Source: CBFHMJ01 sp965656875 (GTDB lineage: Bacteria > Pseudomonadota > Gammaproteobacteria > Enterobacterales > Alteromonadaceae). Taken from it: 64,000 nucleotides of DNA. A program made the position numbers and the translations under genes. The stretch is from positions 196,477 to 260,476 of the forward strand of contig CBFHMJ010000028.1 in the NCBI GenBank assembly GCA_965656875.1. Reading direction: 5' to 3'. Within the stretch, counting starts at the first letter, position 1; every line of letters begins with the position of its first letter. Below the pieces are notes generated by a model. That model was given only the letters and a program-made list of their open reading frames with translations. It did no database searches and was not told the origin of the DNA. Shown here in pieces: positions 18,707-27,239 of the stretch.

Positions 18707-19870
18707 TCAAAACAAACACGCCCTGAAGGGTAATGTTGCAGCACCAATCGCAACGGAATCTCCCGGGGCTTTCGCTACAACAATATCAGGTTGTGGGCGA
18801 GGGCGAGAGCGGCGGTGTTGAACATGAATTTCAACATGTTCTAACAGGCGCATTGCTAATGGTTTTGGGATTGGACCACCGATAACCACGGCTTCGGTGT
18901 CGAGAATCGCAGAGCAGCAGGATGCGACCAGGCTGAGAGAATCTTTGACGCGTTCAATCCATTCTTCAATGCCTGGCCAGCTATCGTCGTACTGAGCGAT
19001 GACGTCACTGACGGAATGGACGGAAACATCTCGCCTGATCAGAATTTGTCGCAGCAATTCGAGATTAGGATGCAGGTAAATTTTGGGGGGTAAGATTTCT
19101 GCCAGTTCACCCGCGTTACCATGAGCGCCGTGATGAATCTCACCATCGACAATAACGCCGCCGCCAAAACCTGCACCAAGATAGAGATACACGAAGTTGC
19201 GATACTCCAGCCCAATACCCGCCAAACCTTCCCCGGCTGCGGCAGCGGTGCCGTCGTTTTCTACCCAGACGGGTAATTGCAGTTCGTCAGCCATTAATGC
19301 CCGGATATCAATGGAATCCCATTCGCTTTGCATCGTGTTCATCTGTCCATCCAGCGCCTGAAAATAGCCTGAAATACCGATGCCTGCGCCGAGAATTCGT
19401 TGTTCATCAATAGCCTGACTGTTGATGATGTCTGCAATCATTTGCTTGATGGCGGTGAGTACATTGGCCACGCTACCGTGAGAAATTGGTTGCGTCAGGT
19501 TGGCGAGGTTTTGTCCGGTGAGGTTCATCAGGATCACCGTGACGGAATCAGCGCGGATAGAAATACCAAAGCTCATCGCCCATTCCGGGTTGAGATTGAG
19601 GTAATACCCGGGTTGTCCTCGGCTTCCGTCAGAGGGGCGTTCAGTTTGGACAATGATTTGTTCATCAATCAGGCCGTTTATCAGGCGGGATGCGGTTTGT
19701 TGTGGAATGCGGGTGGCTTCGCAAATTTGCCGCTGGGTAATGGCATCAGCCAGAAAAATTTGCTTGAGGATGTGTCGGTCATTTGCTTGAAACAGCTTGC
19801 CTCCTTTACCCAGCCTAAAGTGTTGTCTCAGATAGTGGGCTTGTTCGGAGAGTGAAACAGGGATTGGCAT
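18707..19870 (-). CDS. ROK family transcriptional regulator (NagC/XylR-type)
   Basis: The product is about 387 aa. An N-terminal winged helix-turn-helix (DAITQRQICEATRIPQQTAS, residues about 35-60) is followed by a ROK sugar-kinase-like domain: GAGIGISGYF, VWVENDGTAAAAGE, LGAGFGGGVIVDGEI and HGNAGELAEI. The zinc-binding Cys cluster of true ROK kinases is not seen, as expected for regulators. ROK repressors respond to sugars or amino sugars. The gene is divergent from the nitrilase-like gene at 20066 and may control it; that is inference. The start at 19870 is preferred to 19936, which lacks a ribosome site. Confidence 0.85.
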   Translation of the reverse strand: MPIPVSLSEQAHYLRQHFRLGKGGKLFQANDRHILKQIFLADAITQRQICEATRIPQQTASRLINGLIDEQIIVQTERPSDGSRGQPGYYLNLNPEWAMSFGISIRADSVTVILMNLTGQNLANLTQPISHGSVANVLTAIKQMIADIINSQAIDEQRILGAGIGISGYFQALDGQMNTMQSEWDSIDIRALMADELQLPVWVENDGTAAAAGEGLAGIGLEYRNFVYLYLGAGFGGGVIVDGEIHHGAHGNAGELAEILPPKIYLHPNLELLRQILIRRDVSVHSVSDVIAQYDDSWPGIEEWIERVKDSLSLVASCCSAILDTEAVVIGGPIPKPLAMRLLEHVEIHVQHRRSRPRPQPDIVVAKAPGDSVAIGAATLPFRACLF

Positions 19871-20065
19871 ACTAAATTCCAGTGACCAGACACAACAAAG
19901 ATGCGTGATTTTAACGCATTGTTTAATCAAGGGCATCAGTGACGTTTGTTCTTTACGTAAGTTTACCTGTCTGACCTTAAATGAGAACGGTTTGTCGCGT
20001 TTTGATATACCGGTTTCAACGGGTTTGTTATCAAGAATGCTCAGTAAATAATGACAGGTATCTGT

Positions 20066-21022
20066 ATGAATCAGAACACATTGACGGTTGGTCTGGCCCA
20101 GATTGCACCCGTCTGGCTAAACCAGGCGCTCACCATTGAAAAAATCATTCAAACTATTGCTGATGCAAGCCAGAAAGGGTGCGAATTAATTGCATTTGGA
20201 GAAGGTATTTTGCCGGGCTATCCATTCTGGATTGAGTTGACGAACGGTGCGCGATTTAACGCCACTGATCAAAAACAACTGCACGCTCATTACATTCAAA
20301 ACGCGATTAATATCGAAGCGGGTGATCTGGACAGCATTTGTCAGGCGGCTAAACAATACCAGGTGGCTTTGTATCTTGGTGTGATTGAAAAAGCCTCAAA
20401 CCGGGGTGGTCATAGTTTGTATTGTTCGATGGTTTATATTGATGCGGCGGGCGTCATTGGTTCTGTTCATCGCAAACTGATGCCAACATATGAAGAACGG
20501 CTCACCTGGTCGCCGGGTGATGGTCACGGTTTACGGGTTCATCCACTTAAAAACTTTACAGTGGGTGGTCTGAATTGCTGGGAAAACTGGATGCCGTTAC
20601 CGCGTGCGGCCTTGTACGGACAGGGAGAAGATTTACATGTCGCTATCTGGCCTGGTGGCGATCACAACACGACCGATATCACCCGGTTTATCGCGAAAGA
20701 AGGACGAAGTTTTGTGATGTCAGTGAGTGGGTTGATGCGTCCGGATGATTTCCCGGCTGACACACCCTATCTAGACGATATCCTGGCGAATGTAGACCGT
20801 CCATTCTTGGCCAATGGAGCCAGTTGTCTGGCCGGGCCGGATGGAGAATGGATTATTGAACCGCAACTTAACGAAGAAGGTATTTTTACAGCGACGATCG
20901 ATCACCAGCGAGTGTTAGAAGAGCGACAGAATTTCGATGCCGCAGGTCACTATTCAAGGCCCGATGTAACTAAGCTGGTGGTTAACCGCGAACGACAAAG
21001 CACGGTGGTGTTCGATGATTAA
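20066..21022 (+). CDS. Nitrilase family carbon-nitrogen hydrolase
   Basis: The product is 318 aa from ATG 20066, which has AGGT seven bases upstream. The catalytic triad is readable: Glu46 in FGEGILPGYP, Lys137 in HRKLMPTYEE, and Cys171 in GGLNCWENWMPL. The spacing and the CWEN block match true nitrilases rather than amidases. The family converts nitriles to carboxylic acids and ammonia. It is divergent from the ROK regulator and convergent with a LysR gene. The substrate is not apparent. Confidence 0.92.
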   Translation: MNQNTLTVGLAQIAPVWLNQALTIEKIIQTIADASQKGCELIAFGEGILPGYPFWIELTNGARFNATDQKQLHAHYIQNAINIEAGDLDSICQAAKQYQVALYLGVIEKASNRGGHSLYCSMVYIDAAGVIGSVHRKLMPTYEERLTWSPGDGHGLRVHPLKNFTVGGLNCWENWMPLPRAALYGQGEDLHVAIWPGGDHNTTDITRFIAKEGRSFVMSVSGLMRPDDFPADTPYLDDILANVDRPFLANGASCLAGPDGEWIIEPQLNEEGIFTATIDHQRVLEERQNFDAAGHYSRPDVTKLVVNRERQSTVVFDD

Positions 21023-21040
21023 CACCGCTCTGGCTGTCAT

Positions 21041-21889
21041 TTAAGAAAACATCGCCTCGATCACGCGCTTAACGGCTTTTGGCGGTTGATTGAAAGGATG
21101 CAGCGCATACACCGTATTGACGTTGAACTGATCGCTGGGGAAGACATCCACTATCGTGTCACCTTGCTGGTCGTGAATAAAGTCGGGGATCAGGCCGATA
21201 CCCGCGCCAGCCTGAATAAGCGACAAGCAGGTGTGAAAGGAATCGCTCAATATCGTTGCTGTGCTGGCAAATCGTCGGACGTCCTGTGTGTGTTTGTGCT
21301 GCAACACATGTGAAATGTTTTTTCCTTGCCAGTGATTGGCGATGTAAGGTGTTGTTTCGTCAATACCTGAATGTACCAGTGACTGATGCCCACACAAGCG
21401 GTCTCGAAACGCGCCGATACGACGTTGTTTATGGCGGCAGTCCGGCGTTTGTCCAACGCGAATAGCGATATCAATCTGGTGCTGTGTCAGATCAAGGTGT
21501 TGGTCGCTGGTGATCAGTTCTGGCTTTAACAGGGGGTATTGCTGAATGACCCGGGCAATGGCCGGAGCGACCAGTGTACTCATCAAGGCGTGAGGTGCGG
21601 TGATACGTAATGGACCCTGAGGAATGTCCTGTTGGATCAGGGCTTCATCCCAGGCGGTATTGGCCAGTTCATTTAACGATTTGCAGTGGTGATAAAAGGA
21701 TTCCCCTGCGCTGGTAAGTGACTGCTGCCGTGTGGTTCGTTTCAGCAAGGTTACACCCAGTTCCTGTTCCAGTCTTTTTAGCTGTTGACTGACCACTGAT
21801 TTTGACAGTCCCAGGCTTTCTGCCGCGCCAGTAATAGAACCTGATTCAACGATATGGGCGAACACGGCCATGTAACGCAGTTGCTTCAT
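21041..21889 (-). CDS. LysR-family transcriptional regulator
   Basis: The 282-aa product begins MKQLRYMAVFAHIVESGSI and has the LysR helix-turn-helix GAAESLGLSKSVVSQQLKRL (residues about 20-40), followed by a substrate-binding domain (GPLRITAPHAL, then AGAGIGLIPDF). The domain pattern is that of the small CrgA-like LysR proteins. It lies divergent from the NTF2-like gene, with about 100 bases between the two starts, the classic arrangement for a regulator and its target. The inducer is unknown. Confidence 0.92.
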   Translation of the reverse strand: MKQLRYMAVFAHIVESGSITGAAESLGLSKSVVSQQLKRLEQELGVTLLKRTTRQQSLTSAGESFYHHCKSLNELANTAWDEALIQQDIPQGPLRITAPHALMSTLVAPAIARVIQQYPLLKPELITSDQHLDLTQHQIDIAIRVGQTPDCRHKQRRIGAFRDRLCGHQSLVHSGIDETTPYIANHWQGKNISHVLQHKHTQDVRRFASTATILSDSFHTCLSLIQAGAGIGLIPDFIHDQQGDTIVDVFPSDQFNVNTVYALHPFNQPPKAVKRVIEAMFS

Positions 21890-21992
21890 AATGATTATCC
21901 AGTTTTATCGAACAATGAATTCTCTTTTGTTTGTTTTTCTATGTCAATTGACGCTCTACACTTTGAGGCCTGTTGAGAAAAGAGTAATTGTT

Positions 21993-22367
21993 ATGTCAAA
22001 TGTAGAAATATTGGAGCAATGCAAACGCAGCATTAGCCAATGGCAGGTCGCCTTTAACCTCAAAAATGCAGCCGGTTGTGCAAAGCAATACAAGGAAGAA
22101 GCCGTCATGGAAGCAAAACCATTCGGTGTGTTTAAAGGAAGAGAAGCGATTCAGGCATTCTGGCAGGGCATTATTGATCAAGGTTTTTCGGATGTGGAAT
22201 ACACCGATGTTGAATGGACGAAAGCTGACGATGAAGGATTTATCCTGACCGCTAACTGGACCATGAATAAAGCATATGGTGTTGTTCATCATGAACATTG
22301 GGTCATTGACGAGGACGGCGAAGCGCGGTTAATTCTGGACCGGTTTGAAGTGCTGGGAGAGAAGTAA
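21993..22367 (+). CDS. NTF2-like (SnoaL/ketosteroid-isomerase-type) protein
   Basis: This is a 124-aa cytoplasmic protein. Helical N-terminus, then QWQVAFNLKNAAGCAKQYKE, FGVFKGREAIQAFWQ and a C-terminal beta-sheet (WVIDEDGEARLILDRFEVL): the order of an NTF2-like cone fold. Such proteins bind or transform small hydrophobic molecules, and many are of unknown function. I chose ATG 21993, which has AAAAGAG upstream; the frame is open from 21891 but the extra part is AT-rich and hydrophobic without a ribosome site. Probably regulated by the divergent LysR gene. Confidence 0.75.
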   Translation: MSNVEILEQCKRSISQWQVAFNLKNAAGCAKQYKEEAVMEAKPFGVFKGREAIQAFWQGIIDQGFSDVEYTDVEWTKADDEGFILTANWTMNKAYGVVHHEHWVIDEDGEARLILDRFEVLGEK

Positions 22368-22460
22368 TTCACTGATTTCTTAAGGATACAGAGAAGGTAA
22401 GCACAAGGAGTGTGTTCCATCGATTATCAAATCTTAACATTGTAAAATTAAACGATAACC

Positions 22461-22504
22461 CGGTATTCGTCCTGAGATGTGATAAAAAGGGCGAATACCG
22501 TTTT
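22461..22504 (+). terminator. Terminator after NTF2-like gene
   Basis: Nine-base arms CGGTATTCG and CGAATACCG with a long AT-rich loop, followed by TTTT. Confidence 0.6.
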
Positions 22505-22647
22505 CCAGTTTCTTGCCTGTCTCGCCTTAATGGTGCGGGTTCAGACGCTTGCCAAAATTCATAAATATTAAATTATTTATGCCTCGCTGAAATATTTTCT
22601 GACGGTCTCGGTCCTTTTTCTCAAATCCACTTTTGAGTTAAAGGTTC

Positions 22648-23496
22648 ATGCAACACAATCAAATTATTCGACTGTCTACCGGGTTGTTAGCGTTTAGTTT
22701 ACTACTGTTTGGCGTCTCAATGATGTTAGGCGCTAATGACAGATACGCACAAGCATTGTTAAATTTTTACCAGCTAAATGAAGTTGTTACCGCGAATTCC
22801 GGTGCGCTGTTCTATGGTTTGTCATTAACATTATTTGGTGGTGTGGTGGCATCAACACTCTTCACATCACGCACCAATCATCTGGCAATGTATGGTGTTT
22901 CTGCAATCGCCATTATCGTGTTGCTGACGTTATTAAGCACAACTCGCTGGATTGAAGCGCATGGTGGTTTTCCAGTCATCGGTTCAGGTCAGGGAATAAT
23001 TAAGTATTTTGCACTATTACCGCTTGTCGCTTACCTTTATGGCCGTGAAATGTTCAGCAATCGCACGCATTTATGGTTGAACTACATTCCGGTCGCTATG
23101 GTGTTGTTCTGGATCGGCGGTATGAAGTTCCTTGAGCTGGAAGCTAAAGGTATTGAAGTGCTGGTAAAAACCTCGCCGTTCATGTCCTGGATGTATGATG
23201 TGTTCTCTGTGCAGGGAGCATCAAATGTGATTGGTGTGTATGACTTGTTCTTTGCTGCGTTACTGGGTGTTGCTATCTATTTACGTCAGCTAAAACTGGT
23301 ATTCATCGCCAGTCTGGGTTGTGGCGCTGTTTTCTTCATGACACAAACCTTCCTGTTTACCACCCCGGGGGCATTAAGCGCGGAGTCTATTCTGTCTTCA
23401 ACCGGTCAGTTTGTGATTAAAGATATCTGGTTTATCTGTAACCTGATTCTGATTCACTATCTGGTGCGCAACAGCGATTCAACAGAGTCTGTTTAA
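22648..23496 (+). CDS. DUF417 family membrane protein (YkgB/RclC-like)
   Basis: The 282-aa protein has about seven or eight hydrophobic segments. The DUF417 signature is plain: WIGGMKFLELEAKGIEVLV, then TSPFMSWMYD and IGVYDLFFAAL. Members such as E. coli RclC belong to the reactive-chlorine response, and others are of unknown function. This one is longer than RclC at both ends. It is transcribed alone, with a long AT-rich leader upstream and a terminator after it. A stress role would be inference from the family only. Confidence 0.8.
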   Translation: MQHNQIIRLSTGLLAFSLLLFGVSMMLGANDRYAQALLNFYQLNEVVTANSGALFYGLSLTLFGGVVASTLFTSRTNHLAMYGVSAIAIIVLLTLLSTTRWIEAHGGFPVIGSGQGIIKYFALLPLVAYLYGREMFSNRTHLWLNYIPVAMVLFWIGGMKFLELEAKGIEVLVKTSPFMSWMYDVFSVQGASNVIGVYDLFFAALLGVAIYLRQLKLVFIASLGCGAVFFMTQTFLFTTPGALSAESILSSTGQFVIKDIWFICNLILIHYLVRNSDSTESV

Positions 23497-23531
23497 GCAC
23501 GTCGCACAAGCCAATAAAACAATTATCTTTC

Positions 23532-23554
23532 AAAGCCAGGTTTTACCTGGCTTT
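23532..23554. terminator. Rho-independent terminator
   Basis: Nine-base arms AAAGCCAGG and CCTGGCTTT around TTTTA, between the converging DUF417 gene and module copy A. Confidence 0.8.
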
Positions 23555-23584
23555 GTTCGTTTTGGCAGCGAACAAAGTGAGAAT

Positions 23585-23854
23585 CTAAGGCACTTTTGGC
23601 GGTTGGTTTTTGACTTTTCCGTTACTCGGATATAAAGACACAACATTTTTCGGAATGGATGAGGTATGAAGTGATGGCGAGGTAGGATGGCCTGATGATG
23701 GTTGGTCAGAACGTTTAGACGCTTGTTGCTGAGTTTTTGCTTCCTGTGTGGTATTTAACAGGATAGAGCGCCGGGCAAACCTGAGCATGGTTAACCAGCA
23801 TGGAATCAAAACAAACAGACAAATCAGCATGTATAGCATGATTTTAAACGTCAC
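23585..23854 (-). CDS. Three-gene module copy A, gene 3: single-pass protein
   Basis: This 89-aa product has one N-terminal membrane segment (about residues 5-25), a basic stretch (RFARRS) and a soluble, Ser/Pro/Gln-rich tail. Near the C-terminus it has VVSLYPSNGKV. The 62-aa protein at 36856-37044 has the same layout and the matching block VIQLYPDPPK. The start overlaps gene 2 by four bases. No family recognised; function unknown. It is the last gene of copy A. Confidence 0.7.
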   Translation of the reverse strand: MTFKIMLYMLICLFVLIPCWLTMLRFARRSILLNTTQEAKTQQQASKRSDQPSSGHPTSPSLHTSSIPKNVVSLYPSNGKVKNQPPKVP

Positions 23855-24372
23855 TTGATATCTCGCTCTTTGCTTGTGGCCGTTGTCGGCGGTAAGACGG
23901 CAGTTTTGCCAAAAATTTCCAGGATAATTGACACTATTAATACTCCATTAACCGCAACAAATATAGAGGGAACAACAAAACCGTGTATATCCAGGAAAAA
24001 TGAGGTAATACCTGTTTCCTGTGTTATGTATGTCAATAACTGGTAGGCGCTGGTCGCCAGGTAAGCATAAGTTGTGTGCCTGGCTGGAAAAGAAAACGCC
24101 AAATTATACAAATTGTGAAGCTTAACAATACTGAATACGACAAACATTTCGGTCATGATAAAACTGGCATACCATGCGAAACGAAGTAACGAGTGATCTT
24201 TAATGAGCCAGATACCTGGCTCGATGAAAAGAATGGCTGCTTCAGAAATAAACACAATGACCAGCGTGATGATCAAGCTGAAATTTCGTTTACCGCTCAG
24301 CGCATAGCCTAATGAAAAAATCAAAAAAGATGTAAGTGTGACTTTTTCAACTATTGATAAAAATTCCTGCAT
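23851..24372 (-). CDS. Three-gene module copy A, gene 2: four-to-five-pass membrane protein
   Basis: The 173-aa integral membrane protein has four or five hydrophobic segments spread over residues 10-155 and a short polar tail. It aligns by eye with the 164-aa protein at 36360-36854: both have KxNFS after the first segment, LLRFAWY against LLNFLWF in the middle, YQLLTYI against FQLITYF, then VVPS against VIPA. I do not recognise a family. It lies 29 bases after gene 1 and overlaps gene 3, so the three are one operon. Confidence 0.75.
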   Translation of the reverse strand: MQEFLSIVEKVTLTSFLIFSLGYALSGKRNFSLIITLVIVFISEAAILFIEPGIWLIKDHSLLRFAWYASFIMTEMFVVFSIVKLHNLYNLAFSFPARHTTYAYLATSAYQLLTYITQETGITSFFLDIHGFVVPSIFVAVNGVLIVSIILEIFGKTAVLPPTTATSKERDIK

Positions 24373-24401
24373 AGTGCCTGCGCTGAACTGATTAAACTTG
24401 A

Positions 24402-24608
24402 TTATCCTGGTGTCGGTGGTGGCTGAGTGGGTGGTACAGAACCACCATGTCCTTGTGTGGAAACTGTTCCTGTACTCTCCGACGTTAACGAAATACTGAC
24501 AATATCCTCAGCCAGCGTGTTTGATTGTGTAACCTGTTCATTGTTTTCTGGTTTTTGAAACTGCGTGATTTGTTGCGTGTAACTACTCGCTCCGATGTCA
24601 ACTTTCAT
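24402..24608 (-). CDS. Three-gene module copy A, gene 1: small Gly/Pro-tailed peptide
   Basis: The product is 68 aa from ATG 24608, which follows a strong GAGGTGAGT ribosome site. It begins MKVDIGASS, has a polar Gln/Asn-rich middle, the block EDIVSISLTSES, and a glycine-then-proline tail (GHGGSVPPTQPPPTPG). There is no signal peptide or membrane segment. The 86-aa product at 36080-36340 has the same plan: MKINGYEP, DDTVTLSSGK, GGGHLPPPPL. The DxVxLS block followed by a Gly/Pro tail suggests an exported or assembled small protein, but no function is known to me. Confidence 0.65.
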   Translation of the reverse strand: MKVDIGASSYTQQITQFQKPENNEQVTQSNTLAEDIVSISLTSESTGTVSTQGHGGSVPPTQPPPTPG

Positions 24609-25033
24609 ACTCACCTCAAATGTGAACAGAAAGTTAACATTGTAAATCCAGCTGCGAATCAGGCCAATTAACAAAAACTACATGGTGTTCGAAAATCGGA
24701 ATAAAAGTGTCCACATATCAATACGATAAGTAGGTTATTACCTAATAGTATACAGGTCAACCTGTGATGCTCGGTCGTTTGCTAAAGGATTGCTTGTAAG
24801 TTGTTAATAGTATTGTGATTTCCAGCAAGAAAAAAATTTGTTGAAGTTTTTCAGCAATCAACAGGAAATCGAAATGAAGCTAAATTGGTTACAATTTAGC
24901 TTGTTAAATGCACGGAATGATCACTTAGATAAAACACTTCCATGTAATAGCCGACAAGCAGAAAGTAAACGGATCGCTATCAGCCATACTTTTTTTGATG
25001 ATAGGTGTTCAGGGCAGGATGTCTGATAACGGC
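24609..25033. other. Intergenic region with 11-bp hairpin
   Basis: This AT-rich gap of 425 bases contains the promoter of module copy A. At 24877-24902 there is a perfect 11-bp inverted repeat, arms AAGCTAAATTG and CAATTTAGCTT, with loop GTTA and no following T run. A frame at 24838-25026 crosses it but has a TTG start, no ribosome site and no coding look. Confidence 0.4.
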
Positions 25034-25579
25034 TTACATTGCTTCAAGCCGCTCCAGTAATGCAATCATTGTTTTATGATTACGAGTGGTTGCTTTTACG
25101 TTGAGTTTTTTCTCGAAATAACCATTGTTGATACGAGTTCGGCCATAACCATTGGGACAATGGATATAAACCAGTTTTTCACTCAGGGCGAACAGATCAG
25201 GGTCGAATGCTGATTGAGTGGCTGACACGGCCTGAAAGTTTTCAGTATCAGGTGTTGTATGCAGGAAGGTGAAGTGCAAGGCGTCCGGGCTGTACGTTAA
25301 AAAGCTATCCGGCATCTGTTCATAAGCCGCTTTCATGCTTATCTGGTCATACAAAAACAGTTCAACATCATCTAATTGCCAGTGTTGCTTAATAACCTGG
25401 TCAATCACATCAAGAATGGTTTGCTTATCTGAGTCTGAGTGAAACAGAATATTGCCACTTTGCAAGTAATAACTAACCTGTTCAAGCCCCTGGTCGGATA
25501 GCTGTTTGCAAAACTCTTTCATGACGATTTTTCGTTTTCCACTAACATTCACGGCGCGAAGTAAACAAACGTATTTCAT
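25034..25579 (-). CDS. DUF1697 family protein
   Basis: The 181-aa product begins MKYVCLLRAVNVSGKRKI and has YYLQSGNILFHSD and a C-terminal RTRINNGYFEKKLNVKATTRN, the standard DUF1697 blocks. The family is widespread in bacteria and has no established biochemical role. Transcribed alone, with AAGGAGATAAG just upstream of the ATG. Neighbours give no further clue. Confidence 0.9.
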   Translation of the reverse strand: MKYVCLLRAVNVSGKRKIVMKEFCKQLSDQGLEQVSYYLQSGNILFHSDSDKQTILDVIDQVIKQHWQLDDVELFLYDQISMKAAYEQMPDSFLTYSPDALHFTFLHTTPDTENFQAVSATQSAFDPDLFALSEKLVYIHCPNGYGRTRINNGYFEKKLNVKATTRNHKTMIALLERLEAM

Positions 25580-25719
25580 TCTTATCTCCTTATCAGACGT
25601 TAGAGCGTCTTTTTTACAACAGACTCAGGTTATATCATTAACTGGACGAAAGATGTTTATGTTATTCAATTAAAATGAAAAAGAAGGGAATAAGGCAGCA
25701 AAAAACCAGAAAGGATTTA

Positions 25720-25742
25720 CCGGATGAGCATGACCCATCCGG
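25720..25742 (-). terminator. Hairpin after nhaC-like gene
   Basis: Seven-base arms CCGGATG and CATCCGG just beyond the minus-strand stop at 25753; the minus-strand sequence after it is moderately T-rich. Weak but well placed. Confidence 0.45.
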
Positions 25743-25752
25743 CGGCAGTTGG

Positions 25753-27084
25753 TTAGGGTTGTTGTACGGCTGAACGCTGGCTAAATGACAGCCATGCAAA
25801 GCTTAGTAATGTGACGGCAGCCAGCACATAGCAATAAAACACGTAAGGCATGATATCGACAGGCGACAAGGTAAATGTCGCACCCAGTAGCAATAACTGT
25901 GCGCCGTAGGGCAGCAAACCCTGAATAACACAGGCGAAGATATCCAGCAGACTCGCTGCGCGTTTGGGAGAGATCTGGCCTTGCTGTGCCAACTCTTTCA
26001 CTGTTTCACCTGCAACGATGATGGACACCGTATTATTCGCGATACAGGCGTTAGTAACGCCCGTTAATCCCGCAATACCCAGCGTATGTCCCAGGGTTTT
26101 ATTGGTACTCCAGCGACCAATGGCCCGGCTGATATGAGACACCAGATAATCCAGCCCACCTTCACGACGCATGATTTCCGACAAGCCGCCCAGCAACATC
26201 GACAGCAGGAAAACCTCCTGCATCTGCGTAAAGCCGTTATAAATATCTTTACCCGCGTTTGCGATGTCATAGCCTCCTACGATGCTGCCCAGTAATAAGC
26301 TCAACAGTACGCCGGATAACAACACCACAAATACATTCACGCCAATCACGGCTAACACCAGGATAAACAGATAAGGAAGGACCAGCCAGTAATTGAACGA
26401 TTGCTCTTCCGCAAGTGTGGATGCATCGCCCTGAACGGCCAGAATCGCTAATACAATGACCGCTGCCGGAAGTGCCAGCTTGATATTCTCACGGAATTTA
26501 TCTTTCATTTCACAGCCCTGTGTTCGGGTTGCGGCGATGGTGGTATCTGAAATGATGGAAAGATTATCGCCAAACATCGCGCCACTGACTAACGCACCTG
26601 CAACCAAAGGCCCGGACATCTCGGTTGCTTCTGCGACGCCGAGACCAATGGGCGCAATGGCTGCCAGCGTGCCCATGGATGTTCCCATCGCCGTTGCAAT
26701 AAATGCCGCAATGACAAACAGACCCGGCAGAATCAATTGCTCTGGAATGACGCTTAAGCCGAGGGCAACAGTCGCATCAACACCACCGGTTGCTTTACCA
26801 ACAGATGAAAAGGCTCCTGCTAATAAATAGATCAAACACATCGTAATGATGTTATTGTGACCAGCGCCCTTAATAAAGTGTTCAAGGGTTTGATTCAGGG
26901 ATTCTCTGGACAGCCAGATTGCCAGCACGATAGCGGGTAAAACAGCCACAGGTGCAGGCAATTGATAAAACGCAAATTCGACACCCTGAGACTGATAATA
27001 AAAGCCAGCGCCAAGAAATAACAATAAAAACAGCAACAAAGGCAATAAGGCCAACTTGCCACGATTGAGTGGTTTTAAATACAT
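25753..27084 (-). CDS. Na+/H+ antiporter, NhaC family
   Basis: The 443-aa inner-membrane protein has about eleven hydrophobic segments. Blocks typical of the NhaC family are present: GTSMGTLAAIAPIG, SGAMFGDNLSIISDTT and TGVTNACIANNTVSIIVAG. Family members exchange Na+ for H+, some with organic acids such as malate and lactate. It lies divergent from the peptidase lipoprotein gene with about 155 bases between starts. No accessory gene is visible. Confidence 0.88.
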   Translation of the reverse strand: MYLKPLNRGKLALLPLLLFLLLFLGAGFYYQSQGVEFAFYQLPAPVAVLPAIVLAIWLSRESLNQTLEHFIKGAGHNNIITMCLIYLLAGAFSSVGKATGGVDATVALGLSVIPEQLILPGLFVIAAFIATAMGTSMGTLAAIAPIGLGVAEATEMSGPLVAGALVSGAMFGDNLSIISDTTIAATRTQGCEMKDKFRENIKLALPAAVIVLAILAVQGDASTLAEEQSFNYWLVLPYLFILVLAVIGVNVFVVLLSGVLLSLLLGSIVGGYDIANAGKDIYNGFTQMQEVFLLSMLLGGLSEIMRREGGLDYLVSHISRAIGRWSTNKTLGHTLGIAGLTGVTNACIANNTVSIIVAGETVKELAQQGQISPKRAASLLDIFACVIQGLLPYGAQLLLLGATFTLSPVDIMPYVFYCYVLAAVTLLSFAWLSFSQRSAVQQP

Positions 27085-27239
27085 AGATATACCTGAGACG
27101 TTTAGACGGCCAGAATTCTATTTGTGAATTGCCTTTTTAGCAACTAAGAATTTAATTTTATTGTCAGGCTGCCATAAAACCTGTTCAATAACACTGGCTA
27201 AAATCAGCAGTATATCAACCATATAGAAGCAACAGAGCA

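Noticed and set aside
24838..25026. 62-codon plus-strand frame between copy A and the DUF1697 gene.
   Set aside because: TTG start, no ribosome site, no coding character, and it spans a perfect hairpin.
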